Positions 34,691 to 42,864 of a stretch of 64,000 nt of DNA are shown here, piece after piece. The translations under genes and the position numbers were made by a program. Position 1 is the stretch's first letter, and every line of letters begins with the position of its first letter. Origin of the DNA: Gabonibacter massiliensis. Lineage in GTDB: Bacteria; Bacteroidota; Bacteroidia; Bacteroidales; Marinifilaceae. The notes beneath the pieces were generated by a model. It searched no databases. It was not told where the DNA came from and saw only the letters and a program-made list of their open reading frames with translations. Location of the stretch: assembly GCA_001487125.1 (NCBI GenBank), contig LN913011.1, forward strand, positions 279,723-343,722. The letters are read 5' to 3'.

Positions 34691-35701
34691 TTAAGTGAGT
34701 TGTAACATGTGGATTCCGATTTCTTTGAGGCGTTCGTAAATGCAGCGGAGTATGGCTGAACACCGGGAGTGAATAATTTCGGTAAAGGAAACGGGGATGA
34801 AAGTACAGTAGTCGTGACGGATAATCCGGCCGGCAAATTCAGTACACAGGGTGGTGAGATCGTCGAAAAGGAAGCGATCAACGACAGCGGTCACGTTTTT
34901 AAGTGCGCTCAGGGTCTGGGACAATCCCCAAAGTTTTCCATGTACAAGCAGATGCGGGGGAATTGTATCATAGGAGGTGTATTCAGAGAGCAGGTTTTTG
35001 CAAAGGTATTTACACAGGTAACGGACGAGGTCACGAATCTGGCGAACGCTGTGTATATCGGTACTGTTAGGATTTCGCCAACGGGTTGCCGTCCCGTAAA
35101 TATAACGCTGCCGGAGTATGTCGGTGTTGGCCTGTCCTGCAAAGGTGTTGTAGTAATCGGCAAAAGAGTGAATTTGTGCGTTCATCCGGTTGGCGTAGGC
35201 ATCGACGTAGCCGAGTTTGTTCTGGATGCGGTTCCACTTTTCCCGTAGTTTGGCGGCATGGATGAACACGTTGGTGACCAGGTGAAAGTGGATGTTTCCG
35301 TTTTCCTGTTTTTCGGCTCTCCAAACGTAATGGATCATGCCGTTTTGTTCCCGGAGTTCGGTGAGAAGCTGATTGAACAGGCGGGATTTGATGACCTGGT
35401 CGGAATGGTGTTGGGGACCGCTCAGGGTGAGTGTGACGAGAGATACCCGGAATCTTACCCAACGATGGGTTTCCCGGTTGTACGCTTTTTTGGTTTTGGA
35501 AAAGAAAAGGAGCCATTTGAGGGCTGACTGGATGCGGCGGGCAGCCTTCGCCGAGATGATGCCCTCGGGGGAGTTCCGGCGTGGCGGTTGCCAGCGGTGA
35601 GGACGTGGAAAGTCGTCTTCCCGGCGGTGAAAAGCCGTGGGGTATTGCTCATATATGGCAATTCCGTAAGGTTTGATGGATATGGAAGGTATTTTTATCA
35701 T
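34691..35701 (-). CDS. HUH rolling-circle replication initiator, two-tyrosine type
   Basis: 336 residues. Motif I-like strand VSLVTLTLSGPQ (about 86-97); motif II NGNIHFHLVTN with His138 and His140, which bind the metal ion; motif III RYLCKYLCKN with Tyr228 and Tyr232. The Y-X3-Y spacing with following Lys residues matches the superfamily of phiX174 gene A and related initiators, where two tyrosines alternate in nicking and joining. The element can therefore probably replicate as a circle by rolling circle after excision. A role as transfer relaxase is possible but the protein lacks a helicase domain. The coding region is GC-richer than the defence genes. It lies in an operon with DUF6371 upstream. 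Confidence 0.75.
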   Translation of the reverse strand: MIKIPSISIKPYGIAIYEQYPTAFHRREDDFPRPHRWQPPRRNSPEGIISAKAARRIQSALKWLLFFSKTKKAYNRETHRWVRFRVSLVTLTLSGPQHHSDQVIKSRLFNQLLTELREQNGMIHYVWRAEKQENGNIHFHLVTNVFIHAAKLREKWNRIQNKLGYVDAYANRMNAQIHSFADYYNTFAGQANTDILRQRYIYGTATRWRNPNSTDIHSVRQIRDLVRYLCKYLCKNLLSEYTSYDTIPPHLLVHGKLWGLSQTLSALKNVTAVVDRFLFDDLTTLCTEFAGRIIRHDYCTFIPVSFTEIIHSRCSAILRCIYERLKEIGIHMLQLT

Positions 35702-35791
35702 GATTTTTTGAGATGTGGGAGTATTAGATAAACCAATATGCGAGTGAGTGATGAAGGGGAGGTACTCTCCCCCGTCAATCAGGTTACGATG

Positions 35792-36751
35792 TCAAAAGAA
35801 TTGGGGCGGATGCCCTGCCAGAACGAGATCGGCGATGTCGATACCCGCCTGATGCTGTTCGGGGGTTGCCACACGTTCGACGCAATCGGATACATAGAGC
35901 TGACAGCGCACGAGGCGGGTGATGGCTTTTGCCTTAACTGCCCAGAAACGGTAGCTCCCCGCATCCGGAATAGCGTTTATGATCCGCCCGGCTAACGGGA
36001 TGAAGCGGTCAGGGGTGAAGTTGTATTTACCCCCGGTAGCCAACCACAGGAGTTTGGGATAAGTAAGGGCACAAACGAGGGCTGTTTTCTCGCTTTCCAC
36101 GATTCCAACGGGTTTGAGGGGATGGGATGGAAGGAGGTGTTCACCAAACAGGCATTGCCGGAGTTGAAAATCAGTGGGAAGTTTGCCCTGGGAAACGAGG
36201 GTACGGTGGAGCCAGTTAAAGGAGCCGGGACGGTCCTTTATGCGATGGCCGTTTGCTGGGTTGTAGGCCATGATTTTGGCTGTCCGGTAGTTCCCGCTGA
36301 CGTCGATTTGCGGGAAAACGATGCGGCCGTATGAAGCGGATTGCAGGCGGTAGGTGTCAACGAGTCGTTTGAGCTGAGCGGGGGTGAGATGAAGATGTGA
36401 AACAAGAAATTTCAGGAGGGCGGTTTGTTCGGGTTGTGACGCGAGAGCGGAACCGCCGAGCAGTTCCGGGGGAATGATGGAAAAGGTGTCGGATTTGATA
36501 ACCGGGGCTGATTGTCCGGGGGAGGACGGCGGATCAATTCCCAGGCGGCGGAGGTCACGGAAATATTCCCGTGGGGTGTAATGATAACCGCAGGATTCGG
36601 AACGTTCGCAGCGGCCAACTTTTTCATTCACGAACTGCCCGGTGACGGTGTCGATGTAGCGGACAAATTTACGTGTGGCCCCGCAAGCCGGACAGGTGAA
36701 GCGGGAAGCCATGCCGCCGTATGGCTGAAGTCTGTAACGATAGGTTTTCAT
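35792..36751 (-). CDS. DUF6371 protein, primase/Toprim-like
   Basis: 319 residues. The N-terminal zinc-ribbon reads RFTCPACGATRKFVRYIDT with later CERSESC, the layout of the Bacteroidota DUF6371 family. The middle holds RIVFPQIDVSGNYRTAKIMA. VGIVESEKTALV is a Toprim-type Glu motif, and DAGSYRFW may supply the acidic residues of a DxD-like part. Such proteins are thought to act in DNA priming on mobile elements. The ATG lies 3 nt after the HTH gene's stop. Confidence 0.75.
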   Translation of the reverse strand: MKTYRYRLQPYGGMASRFTCPACGATRKFVRYIDTVTGQFVNEKVGRCERSESCGYHYTPREYFRDLRRLGIDPPSSPGQSAPVIKSDTFSIIPPELLGGSALASQPEQTALLKFLVSHLHLTPAQLKRLVDTYRLQSASYGRIVFPQIDVSGNYRTAKIMAYNPANGHRIKDRPGSFNWLHRTLVSQGKLPTDFQLRQCLFGEHLLPSHPLKPVGIVESEKTALVCALTYPKLLWLATGGKYNFTPDRFIPLAGRIINAIPDAGSYRFWAVKAKAITRLVRCQLYVSDCVERVATPEQHQAGIDIADLVLAGHPPQFF

Positions 36752-36754
36752 GGC

Positions 36755-37045
36755 TCATGAATATTGGAGACGTTTGTATTTGGGGCTGGCGGCGTTGTCA
36801 ACCTCGGAGAGGTCGAACAGGGTGCGGCGACCGATTTTAACAGCCCGGATTTTTCCGGAGTTTATCCAGGCGTGGACGGTCGAGAGGGAAACGTGGAATT
36901 TTTGGGCGACTTCTTTACGGGTGAGGTACTTTTTTTCTTCGGGAATAAAACGGTCGAGCGAACCGGTGAAAGCACGGGTGACTGCCTCGGAAACGATTTG
37001 TTTTAAATCATCCAGGGAAACGGGGATAATGATTGATTGTTCCAT
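36755..37045 (-). CDS. Helix-turn-helix protein, excisionase/MerR-like
   Basis: 96 residues. An N-terminal acidic helix is followed by the HTH_17 domain YLTRKEVAQKFHVSLSTVHA then WINSGKIRAVKIGRRTLF, typical of excisionase-type winged-helix proteins. It could direct excision by the integrase or regulate the replication operon. It opens that operon and lies just downstream of a perfect 18-bp inverted repeat (37102-37151), a plausible operator. Confidence 0.8.
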   Translation of the reverse strand: MEQSIIIPVSLDDLKQIVSEAVTRAFTGSLDRFIPEEKKYLTRKEVAQKFHVSLSTVHAWINSGKIRAVKIGRRTLFDLSEVDNAASPKYKRLQYS

Positions 37046-37101
37046 AACTCAGATTTTTAAAAGTTGTGGAACAAAAGAATATAAGAAAAGAAGGGAAACG
37101 A

Positions 37102-37151
37102 ATTGCAATCCATTGCAACGAGGGGTGCAATATGTTGCAATGGATTGCAAT
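37102..37151. repeat. Perfect 18-bp inverted repeat built from TTGCAA units
   Basis: ATTGCAATCCATTGCAAC (37102-37119) and GTTGCAATGGATTGCAAT (37134-37151), loop 14 nt. TTGCAA occurs at 37103, 37113, 37135 and 37145, each pair 10 bp apart, with a partial TGCAA at 37126. It lies upstream of the HTH gene. No T-run follows, so operator or origin is more likely than terminator. Confidence 0.75.
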
Positions 37152-37152
37152 G

Positions 37153-37986
37153 TTATTTGAGTTCCCGCCTGATGTGGTCTATGATGCGGAGGGTTTCGGA
37201 ACTGCGGTTCGAGAGGTAATTATATTGTTTGCCACGGAGGGAGTTGTAATTGAATTTGTGCCGGCGTTTATCACGGAATGAATCGTGAGCGGTGCGCCAT
37301 TTGTTGCGCTGATCGGATATTCCGAAGAACATGTCAATGAAGTACGAGAGATCGGCGACAGTTTTTAACCAGGTGACGGGTTGCCAGGAAGAAGGTGAAC
37401 CAATACCGTAAAATATATATGCGGTTGTTTCGGGTTGGGTATTGGAATGGATGAGTTTATGACGGATAAGCAGCGTGTGGAGCTTTCCGGGTTCGTCGGT
37501 TTTTATGGCGTACCGGTTGAAGTGGGGTTTTGAAGGCGGGATATCGGGAAGGGAGTCAGGAACTCCGGCGAAAAGACGAAGACGGGAGGTGGTTTCGAGT
37601 ACGTTGTCGCAGGTGGTTGACAGGGTGTTGATGGCTCCATCGAGCCGGGTGTATTGTTCGGGCGGGAAGTAGTGCCTGAAATCGTAGCGGTTCCACTGGC
37701 GTTGTATGTTCCCGATCTGGGAGGCGGTGTGTTTGACCTGGCTGTCAAAAAGTTTAAAGAAGAGTGTGATTTGCGTGGTTGACAGGCACAGTTCTATAAT
37801 TTCCGCTGAAATCAGGTCGGCAGAACACATCCGGAGGTGATAAAGAAATTGTTCCAGGGTAAATGTGCTGAACCGAAATTCAAACGCAATTATCACGTCG
37901 CCGGGAGAGTCAACGAGTTCGTTGAGTTTGTCGGAAAGTAAAGCGACCAATTTAATGAAGCAAAGGGATTTGTGCAGGATTTTCAT
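37153..37986 (-). CDS. RteC-like hypothetical protein
   Basis: 277 residues. The C-terminal third (WQPVTWLKTVADLSYFIDMF, then KWRTAHDSFRDKRRHKFNY and RIIDHIRREL) follows the layout of the RteC domain found in Bacteroides conjugative transposon regulators. The similarity I can see is weak. The N-terminal part is helical with several leucine-rich segments and no signal peptide. RteC in CTnDOT activates excision genes. Here it sits between the integrase and the HTH/replication operon, a fitting place for a regulator. Identity is tentative. Confidence 0.5.
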   Translation of the reverse strand: MKILHKSLCFIKLVALLSDKLNELVDSPGDVIIAFEFRFSTFTLEQFLYHLRMCSADLISAEIIELCLSTTQITLFFKLFDSQVKHTASQIGNIQRQWNRYDFRHYFPPEQYTRLDGAINTLSTTCDNVLETTSRLRLFAGVPDSLPDIPPSKPHFNRYAIKTDEPGKLHTLLIRHKLIHSNTQPETTAYIFYGIGSPSSWQPVTWLKTVADLSYFIDMFFGISDQRNKWRTAHDSFRDKRRHKFNYNSLRGKQYNYLSNRSSETLRIIDHIRRELK

Positions 37987-38072
37987 GATTGTGCGGGGTT
38001 GAGAGGTGGTAATACAATAATGCAGGATTGCCGGGTACTATCAGCAGCCGGGAAAGGTGTGTAAAAATAACA

Positions 38073-38093
38073 CACGCCTGAAGAAGGGGCGTG
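38073..38093 (-). terminator. Putative terminator of the integrase gene
   Basis: Stem CACGCC/GGCGTG with a 9-nt loop. On the minus strand it is followed by TGTTATTTTTAC. It lies 69 nt below the integrase stop. Confidence 0.5.
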
Positions 38094-38161
38094 CAGAAAC
38101 GAATGTGAAATTTTTCATCGCACGTTGTTAGTACGTAAAGCTATGAATTATTAATCGAATA

Positions 38162-39484
38162 TCAATTTAATGAAAAAATCCCTTTATTAAAGTAGTCCGT
38201 TTTACTAAGTCTTAACGCATTTTCTTCGGCTGTGACACGGATGTATTTATAGAAATCACGTTCACTTTTGTGACCAGTGATTTTCATAATCGTAGAAGTG
38301 TCCATTCCTGCCAGATACAGGAGAGTTGCCCCGGTACGGCGAGCTGTATGACTGGTAATTAATTTATATTTTTCAACCTTTGTTTTTATTACCATGGTAC
38401 CTTTCTGTTCCTGATGATCTACCTTGTAAGTAATTCCGGCAAGTTCTCCAATTTTTTTTATGTCCTCGTTTATTTTTTTACTATATGATTTTGGAAGATC
38501 AAAATCGTATTTCTTAAGGATTCGGTTTAAACGTGGCGAAATAGGAATAACAACATGTTTGCCACCTTTTTTTTGTCTTATTTTAAGCGCTTTTCTATGA
38601 TTGGACAATTGGATCAGGTTGTCTTTATTTATTCGATGATAGTCACTATAACGCTGCACTGTATAGATACCACAGAGAAATATATCTTTCGAACACTGGA
38701 GTTCAGGATGATCTGTCAAATCAACCTTTTCAAATAATTTGACTTCGGTAGCGGTCAGGTATATTGTGTCAGATTCTCCGGTAATAGTTTTGAATGATTT
38801 CAAAGTAGTCTGAGTGTTGGTATGCAATTTTTCCTCTCTTGCCTGATCAACTAACTGTTTAAGAACTTTTATGTGTTTGCCGGTAGTCTGGGGTGTGAAT
38901 TTTTGATTGTTACAATAATGAAGAAATTCATTGTAAAAATCCATTGTAACATCCTCAAAATAGAGATAGTTTTTTTCTTGTATAAATTTGATTATAATAT
39001 TCACACTATTATTGCGACTGCGCACTGTATCAGGAGTAAATGGCGTGTTTTTCTTTGTCAACCTTGTTCCATTTTTTATTTCTTTTTTATAACGCTCTAA
39101 ATATTTGTAGAAATTTTCTTTCAAAATAGGCGAAGTTTGTTTCGCCTTCTCTGCTTTGATCTCGTAAAACTTATTAATAACCGATTGTAACCAGGTAGAG
39201 GGTAAACTTGCACCATACGAACTATTAAATGAGGAAATGATATATTTCCTTAAATCTGTGAGGACTTCTATTAAATCCTGTGCATATTCAAACGTGAAAG
39301 TATCAGAAAAAATCTGTGCATCATCTTTTATGGTCTCACGTTTTATATCCCAAGCCTTCAACGGAATGGAATATGGTGTTTTGCCATATAATTGGCATTT
39401 ACGACCATTGAAAAACCGGACACGAATATTTACTTCATCAATATCCTTGCGTTTTGTGCGTATTCCAAAAGAAACAGTAGCCAT
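38162..39484 (-). CDS. int: Tyrosine site-specific integrase
   Basis: 440 residues of the Bacteroidota phage-integrase type. An N-terminal arm-binding domain (about 1-110) is followed by a SAM-like core-binding domain (about 120-225) and the catalytic domain. Catalytic residues visible are Arg278 (TVQRYSDY), His379 and Arg382 (SHTARRTG), His405 (ITGHKS) and Tyr414 (FYKYIRV). It mediates insertion of the element at the tRNA-Lys 3' end. The gene lies next to attR, and its start is 33 bp from the tandem TTGCACGAC repeat, so integrase may autoregulate by binding there. Confidence 0.92.
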   Translation of the reverse strand: MATVSFGIRTKRKDIDEVNIRVRFFNGRKCQLYGKTPYSIPLKAWDIKRETIKDDAQIFSDTFTFEYAQDLIEVLTDLRKYIISSFNSSYGASLPSTWLQSVINKFYEIKAEKAKQTSPILKENFYKYLERYKKEIKNGTRLTKKNTPFTPDTVRSRNNSVNIIIKFIQEKNYLYFEDVTMDFYNEFLHYCNNQKFTPQTTGKHIKVLKQLVDQAREEKLHTNTQTTLKSFKTITGESDTIYLTATEVKLFEKVDLTDHPELQCSKDIFLCGIYTVQRYSDYHRINKDNLIQLSNHRKALKIRQKKGGKHVVIPISPRLNRILKKYDFDLPKSYSKKINEDIKKIGELAGITYKVDHQEQKGTMVIKTKVEKYKLITSHTARRTGATLLYLAGMDTSTIMKITGHKSERDFYKYIRVTAEENALRLSKTDYFNKGIFSLN

Positions 39485-39516
39485 AACATTTTTTTTAGTG
39501 ATGCTTATTTTTTAAT

Positions 39517-39536
39517 TTGCACGACTGTTGCACGAC
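39517..39536 (+). repeat. Right tandem TTGCACGAC repeat (putative integrase arm site)
   Basis: TTGCACGAC at 39517-39525 and 39528-39536 with a 2-nt spacer, same as at 26147. It lies between int and attR. Confidence 0.7.
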
Positions 39537-39652
39537 CAATCTGAAACCTCTCTTTATCGTACTAAACAAATATAGTGAATAGTTGTCTGAAAAACAATAG
39601 ATTATGTGTGATATTAAATCTGGCTAAGTGTTAAAAAATGCAGGTTTTATGT

Positions 39653-39667
39653 TCCCAGCTGGATCAC
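39653..39667 (+). repeat. attR core
   Basis: TCCCAGCTGGATCAC, a direct repeat of the tRNA-Lys 3' end at 26062-26076. It marks the right end of the element. Confidence 0.85.
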
Positions 39668-39673
39668 CAAATG

Positions 39674-39710
39674 AAACCCAAATCAACGCAAAGACGATTT
39701 GGGTTTTTTC
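39674..39710 (+). terminator. Terminator just past attR (original tRNA-Lys terminator)
   Basis: Stem AAACCCAAATC/GATTTGGGTTT (39674-39684 and 39696-39706) followed by TTTC. It lies 7 nt beyond the att core and was probably the tRNA-Lys terminator before insertion. The remaining 39711-40117 holds only a small ATGGC/GCCAT, GCAAC/GTTGC hairpin (39914-39951) and no gene that I can support. Confidence 0.8.
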
Positions 39711-40117
39711 ATTGCTTTTTATCTTCGGATTTTCCCATTGTGATTTATAGCGTTGATCGTGTCCTCAAAAGTCAGTATTGTTTTTAGTAAGTTCTTTTAT
39801 CCGTATGACGGGAAAGACGTCTCGTGAATACCGGCATTATAATGTTATTCCGTTTGTTTTTCCAAATATATACATTTTGTCGTATCTATTACTGCGAAAA
39901 GTCGGATTTTTAGCATGGCGGGGAGGCAACAAAGTTGCTTGCATGGCCATACGGATGTAGCGAAGGGTAAGGAAACCGTAAACCTTTTATTTTATATATC
40001 GTTAAAACGAAATAAAGATTTGTTTCGTGTAAGATATCCGTCGAACGATAAGGCGAAGATTTTATTACTGTAAACGATGAAAATGGGAAAGATCTTACTT
40101 TTTTAAATGTAGTAGTT

Positions 40118-40552
40118 ATGGCAGATTTGACTTTTCGTGCGAGAGCGCATAGCGAGAATCCCACGAAGACTTTCGTGAAAGTACGGAATTTTGAGATGGT
40201 GGTTGATGAGCCCGCCGAATTGGGAGGGACGAATGCGGGAGCTAATCCCGTGGAATATTTACTGGCGGCTTTATCCGGTTGTTTAAATGTCGTGTGTCAC
40301 ATGGTGGCCCAAGAGATGAACTTTGAGCTCAGAAAGCTCGAGATTAAGTTGTCAGGTAGCCTGAACCCGGATAAGTTGTTTGGAAAAAAGAGTGAGGACA
40401 GGGCCGGCTACAAACAAATAGAAGTGGTGATAAAAGCCGATACGGACGCCGATTCGGATACATTGGAAAGGTGGATAAAAACGGTTAAGGAACGTTGCCC
40501 GGTGAGTGATACGATCAGTCATATTACCCCGGTGGATATTCTTTTGAAATAA
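40118..40552 (+). CDS. OsmC-family peroxide reductase-like protein
   Basis: 144 residues. OsmC/Ohr fold with two redox cysteines, in ALSGCLNVVCHM and KERCPVSDT. The glycine-rich start GTNAGANPVEYLLAA is typical of the OsmC-like (YhfA) subgroup. It is likely to reduce organic hydroperoxides or related thiol substrates. It is the first chromosomal gene after the element. Confidence 0.88.
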   Translation: MADLTFRARAHSENPTKTFVKVRNFEMVVDEPAELGGTNAGANPVEYLLAALSGCLNVVCHMVAQEMNFELRKLEIKLSGSLNPDKLFGKKSEDRAGYKQIEVVIKADTDADSDTLERWIKTVKERCPVSDTISHITPVDILLK

Positions 40553-40599
40553 TACAAGGAGCCTTATTACAAGACACCTTGTATTCCTGACGTTGCTTG

Positions 40600-40703
40600 C
40601 GGTCTCGCGTGTGCGGATTTCGGGTGATCTCGCTTATTAACCCGATCGTTGGGACGAGAAGCGGGGGGAAGAGTGCGGTTCATCGGCTCTTGCGGTCAGA
40701 CCG
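40600..40703. other. Possible folded noncoding segment after osmC
   Basis: An outer CGGTCT/AGACCG pair (40600-40605, 40698-40703) encloses CGGGT/ACCCG and AAGAG/CTCTT hairpins. An ATACAAGG/CCTTGTAT hairpin also follows osmC. No promoter is obvious and no gene is seen between 40553 and 40900. Confidence 0.25.
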
Positions 40704-40908
40704 AGGGGTAAGAACCCGACGAGGAAAAGAGGAGGATCTGTTCGTTCCGGTATCGTTCTCTTGAAGAGATAGTGTTAAAATTACGGAAATATTTAAATAT
40801 CAGTATTTTTTTATTTTGTAATGGCTTGAGGTTGAACCGGGATAAGGGAACGGACATAAAAATGTCTTAATTGTATATTTTTTTCTGACAAGATTTTTTT
40901 TATATTTG

Positions 40909-40975
40909 TACTGTTAACACCACTTAGTTTACCAACTAAAACGGAGAGACCTTCGGGTCTCTTTCTGTTTTTAGG
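40909..40975 (+). ncRNA. Candidate small RNA with own promoter and terminator
   Basis: A TATATTTG -7 box at 40901-40908 is followed about 35 nt later by the terminator AGAGACC TTCG GGTCTCT plus T-rich tail (40945-40972). A small TTAGT/ACTAA hairpin lies between. There is no ORF. The expected transcript is about 55-60 nt. The terminator may also end the S4 gene on the other strand. Confidence 0.5.
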
Positions 40976-40984
40976 GTAGACTGA

Positions 40985-41191
40985 TCAGACGATTTGGATG
41001 GTTTTCCCTAATACTGTAATGGTTTCTCCTTTGGTTATTTTGGCTCTTTTTCGTGTTTCTATTTCTCCGTTTCGGCGCACTTCTCCATTTTCCACTAATA
41101 CTTTTGCCATACCGCCGCTTTCCGCGATACGGGTAATCTTCAGTAATTTGATTAACTCGATGTATGCTGTTGTAAGTTCGAACGTTATCAT
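40985..41191 (-). CDS. S4-domain RNA-binding protein
   Basis: 68 residues, nearly all an S4 fold: TAYIELIKLLKITRIAESGG then AKVLVENGEVRRNGEIETRK and KITKGETITVLGKTI. It matches the small YbcJ/YaaA-like stand-alone S4 proteins that bind structured RNA, probably rRNA or tRNA. It is a single gene. Confidence 0.85.
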   Translation of the reverse strand: MITFELTTAYIELIKLLKITRIAESGGMAKVLVENGEVRRNGEIETRKRAKITKGETITVLGKTIQIV

Positions 41192-41376
41192 GATGTTGCA
41201 AATTTATTGCAAAGGTAACTATTTTTTGCAGCATACCGTAAAGTAGAAACAACTTGAAGTTCGACTTGTTATTTTTGCGATCTCTTAAAAATGATAAAGG
41301 ATTTACATGTTTTCCTTTTCAAGGGGGAGAAGGTTAAAAGAGACCTTCGGTTAGTTTTAATGTAAAATAGATTAGC

Positions 41377-42762
41377 ATGAAAAAATTTTTTGTATTCGTA
41401 TTCGTATGTATATGTAGTTTGTCTTCTTTTGCTGAAGGCTTTCAGGTCAATTTGTTAAGCACTAAGCAGACGGGAATGGGGCACGTGGGGGTGGCGATGA
41501 AGTTAGGGGCTGAAAGTATGCATTTTAATCCGGCAGGGTTGGTTTTTATGAATCAGGCCGTAGATCTATCGATTGGAATGTCGGCTGTCATGGCGCAAGC
41601 GAAATATTCATCGGATGGGTATTCTGTTAAAACGGATAATCCTGTCAGTACCCCGATATATGCTTATGCCGGATTCCGGATTTATGATAATTTAGCTGCG
41701 GGTATCGCTTTCAATACTCCTTACGGAAACTCTTTGAAGTGGCCTAAAAACTGGTTAGGTGCCAATTTGATTCAGGATATAAGTTTAAAAGCTTATGTAA
41801 TTCAACCTACTTTGTCTTATAAAATTATGGATGGTTTAAGTGTGGGTTTTGGCTTGCAGTTAGCTTTTGGCGAGGTAAATCTTTCGCGTGCTTTATTGAG
41901 TGTTAATGAATTTCAGACCGTCGGAAAGATGATAGAGAGTGCTCCTCTCCCTATTCCCGATGAACAGAAAGAGACGATTGTACAGTTGATAAAGGGAACT
42001 AAAGTTCCGCCGGCTTATGCTCGTTTGGACGGAAAAGCTCATGTGCGGGTTGGTTTTAATGTAGGGGTGATGTATGAGCCTTGTGAAAAAGTGACGATAG
42101 GGTTCTCCTATCGCTCGAAAATTGAAATGAGAGTAAAGGAGGGTGAGGCCGAATTAACTTATGCAAACCAGAATATTGAAAATCTATTAGGACAATTGGG
42201 AGCTATTGTTCCGGACCTGTCTATTCCTAAATACGATCAAGGTACTTTTCATGCCGAGCTTCCCTTGCCTTCCAACACGACGTTAGGCGTTAGCTATCGT
42301 CCTACCGATCGTTGGGAGTTGGCATTGGATTTACAATATGTGGGATGGCAGGCCTATGACTCCCTGAATGTCTATTTCAACGAAGCGGAGCTGGGAATTA
42401 AACCCATTAAAGCACAAAAGAATTACAAGAACACCATGATATACCGGATAGGAGCTAAGTATAAAACAACGGATCGTTTGGATTTGCGTGCCGGAATTTA
42501 TTACGATCAAAGCCCGATACGGAAAAATCACTACAATCCGGAGACTCCGGGAATGAATAAGTTGGGCCTCTCTGCCGGATTGACTTTTTCTCCTTACAAA
42601 AACCTGGAAATCGATTTTGCCTTTTTGTACATTCAGGGATTCAGCCGCCATGGAAATTATACTTCTCAGAATGTGGTTATTCCCGGGCAGAAAGATGTAT
42701 TCTCCGGAAAGTATAAATCCACAGCGTTCTCTCCTTCTTTGGGAATTGCGTACCGATTTTAA
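41377..42762 (+). CDS. FadL/OmpP1-family outer-membrane transporter
   Basis: 461 residues with a signal peptide (MKKFFVFVFVCICSLSSFAE). The mature N-terminus GFQVNLLSTKQTGMGHVGVA forms the hatch region of FadL-type channels, and FNPAGLVFM is the NPA motif of the family. About fourteen barrel strands follow, ending with LGIAYRF. These import long-chain fatty acids or hydrophobic compounds. It is monocistronic with a strong terminator. Confidence 0.88.
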   Translation: MKKFFVFVFVCICSLSSFAEGFQVNLLSTKQTGMGHVGVAMKLGAESMHFNPAGLVFMNQAVDLSIGMSAVMAQAKYSSDGYSVKTDNPVSTPIYAYAGFRIYDNLAAGIAFNTPYGNSLKWPKNWLGANLIQDISLKAYVIQPTLSYKIMDGLSVGFGLQLAFGEVNLSRALLSVNEFQTVGKMIESAPLPIPDEQKETIVQLIKGTKVPPAYARLDGKAHVRVGFNVGVMYEPCEKVTIGFSYRSKIEMRVKEGEAELTYANQNIENLLGQLGAIVPDLSIPKYDQGTFHAELPLPSNTTLGVSYRPTDRWELALDLQYVGWQAYDSLNVYFNEAELGIKPIKAQKNYKNTMIYRIGAKYKTTDRLDLRAGIYYDQSPIRKNHYNPETPGMNKLGLSAGLTFSPYKNLEIDFAFLYIQGFSRHGNYTSQNVVIPGQKDVFSGKYKSTAFSPSLGIAYRF

Positions 42763-42825
42763 TAAAAATACCGGAAAGTATAAATTTCTTTCGTCGTGCG
42801 ATAAGTGAAATTAATAATTATAGTT

Positions 42826-42864
42826 AACGCCTGTAAGGATTATCCGACCTTACAGGCGTTTTGT
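42826..42864 (+). terminator. Terminator after fadL-like gene
   Basis: Perfect 13-bp stem AACGCCTGTAAGG/CCTTACAGGCGTT with a 9-nt loop and a T-rich tail. Confidence 0.9.

Larger units (their letters stand above)
26062..39667. mobile_element. 13.6-kb integrative element at tRNA-Lys with HUH replication gene and defence cargo
   Basis: Bounded by the 15-bp direct repeat TCCCAGCTGGATCAC. The left copy is the T arm/acceptor of tRNA-Lys and the right copy stands alone at 39653. A tyrosine integrase lies at the right end reading inward, and tandem TTGCACGAC repeats lie inside both ends. The core genes are an HTH/excisionase-like protein, a DUF6371 primase-like protein and an HUH replication initiator. 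Cargo includes Septu-like ptuAB, a SymE-like toxin, an LRR protein and an unknown Zn protein. No conjugation ATPase, coupling protein, capsid or coat gene is recognisable. It could be a mobilizable element, a satellite, or a relic of an ssDNA phage or plasmid. Composition changes sharply from module to module. Confidence 0.85.

Noticed and set aside
40971..41252. 93-codon minus-strand ORF over the S4 gene
   Set aside because: It is a different frame of the S4 gene with Arg/Asn-rich product; the S4 frame has clear family motifs.
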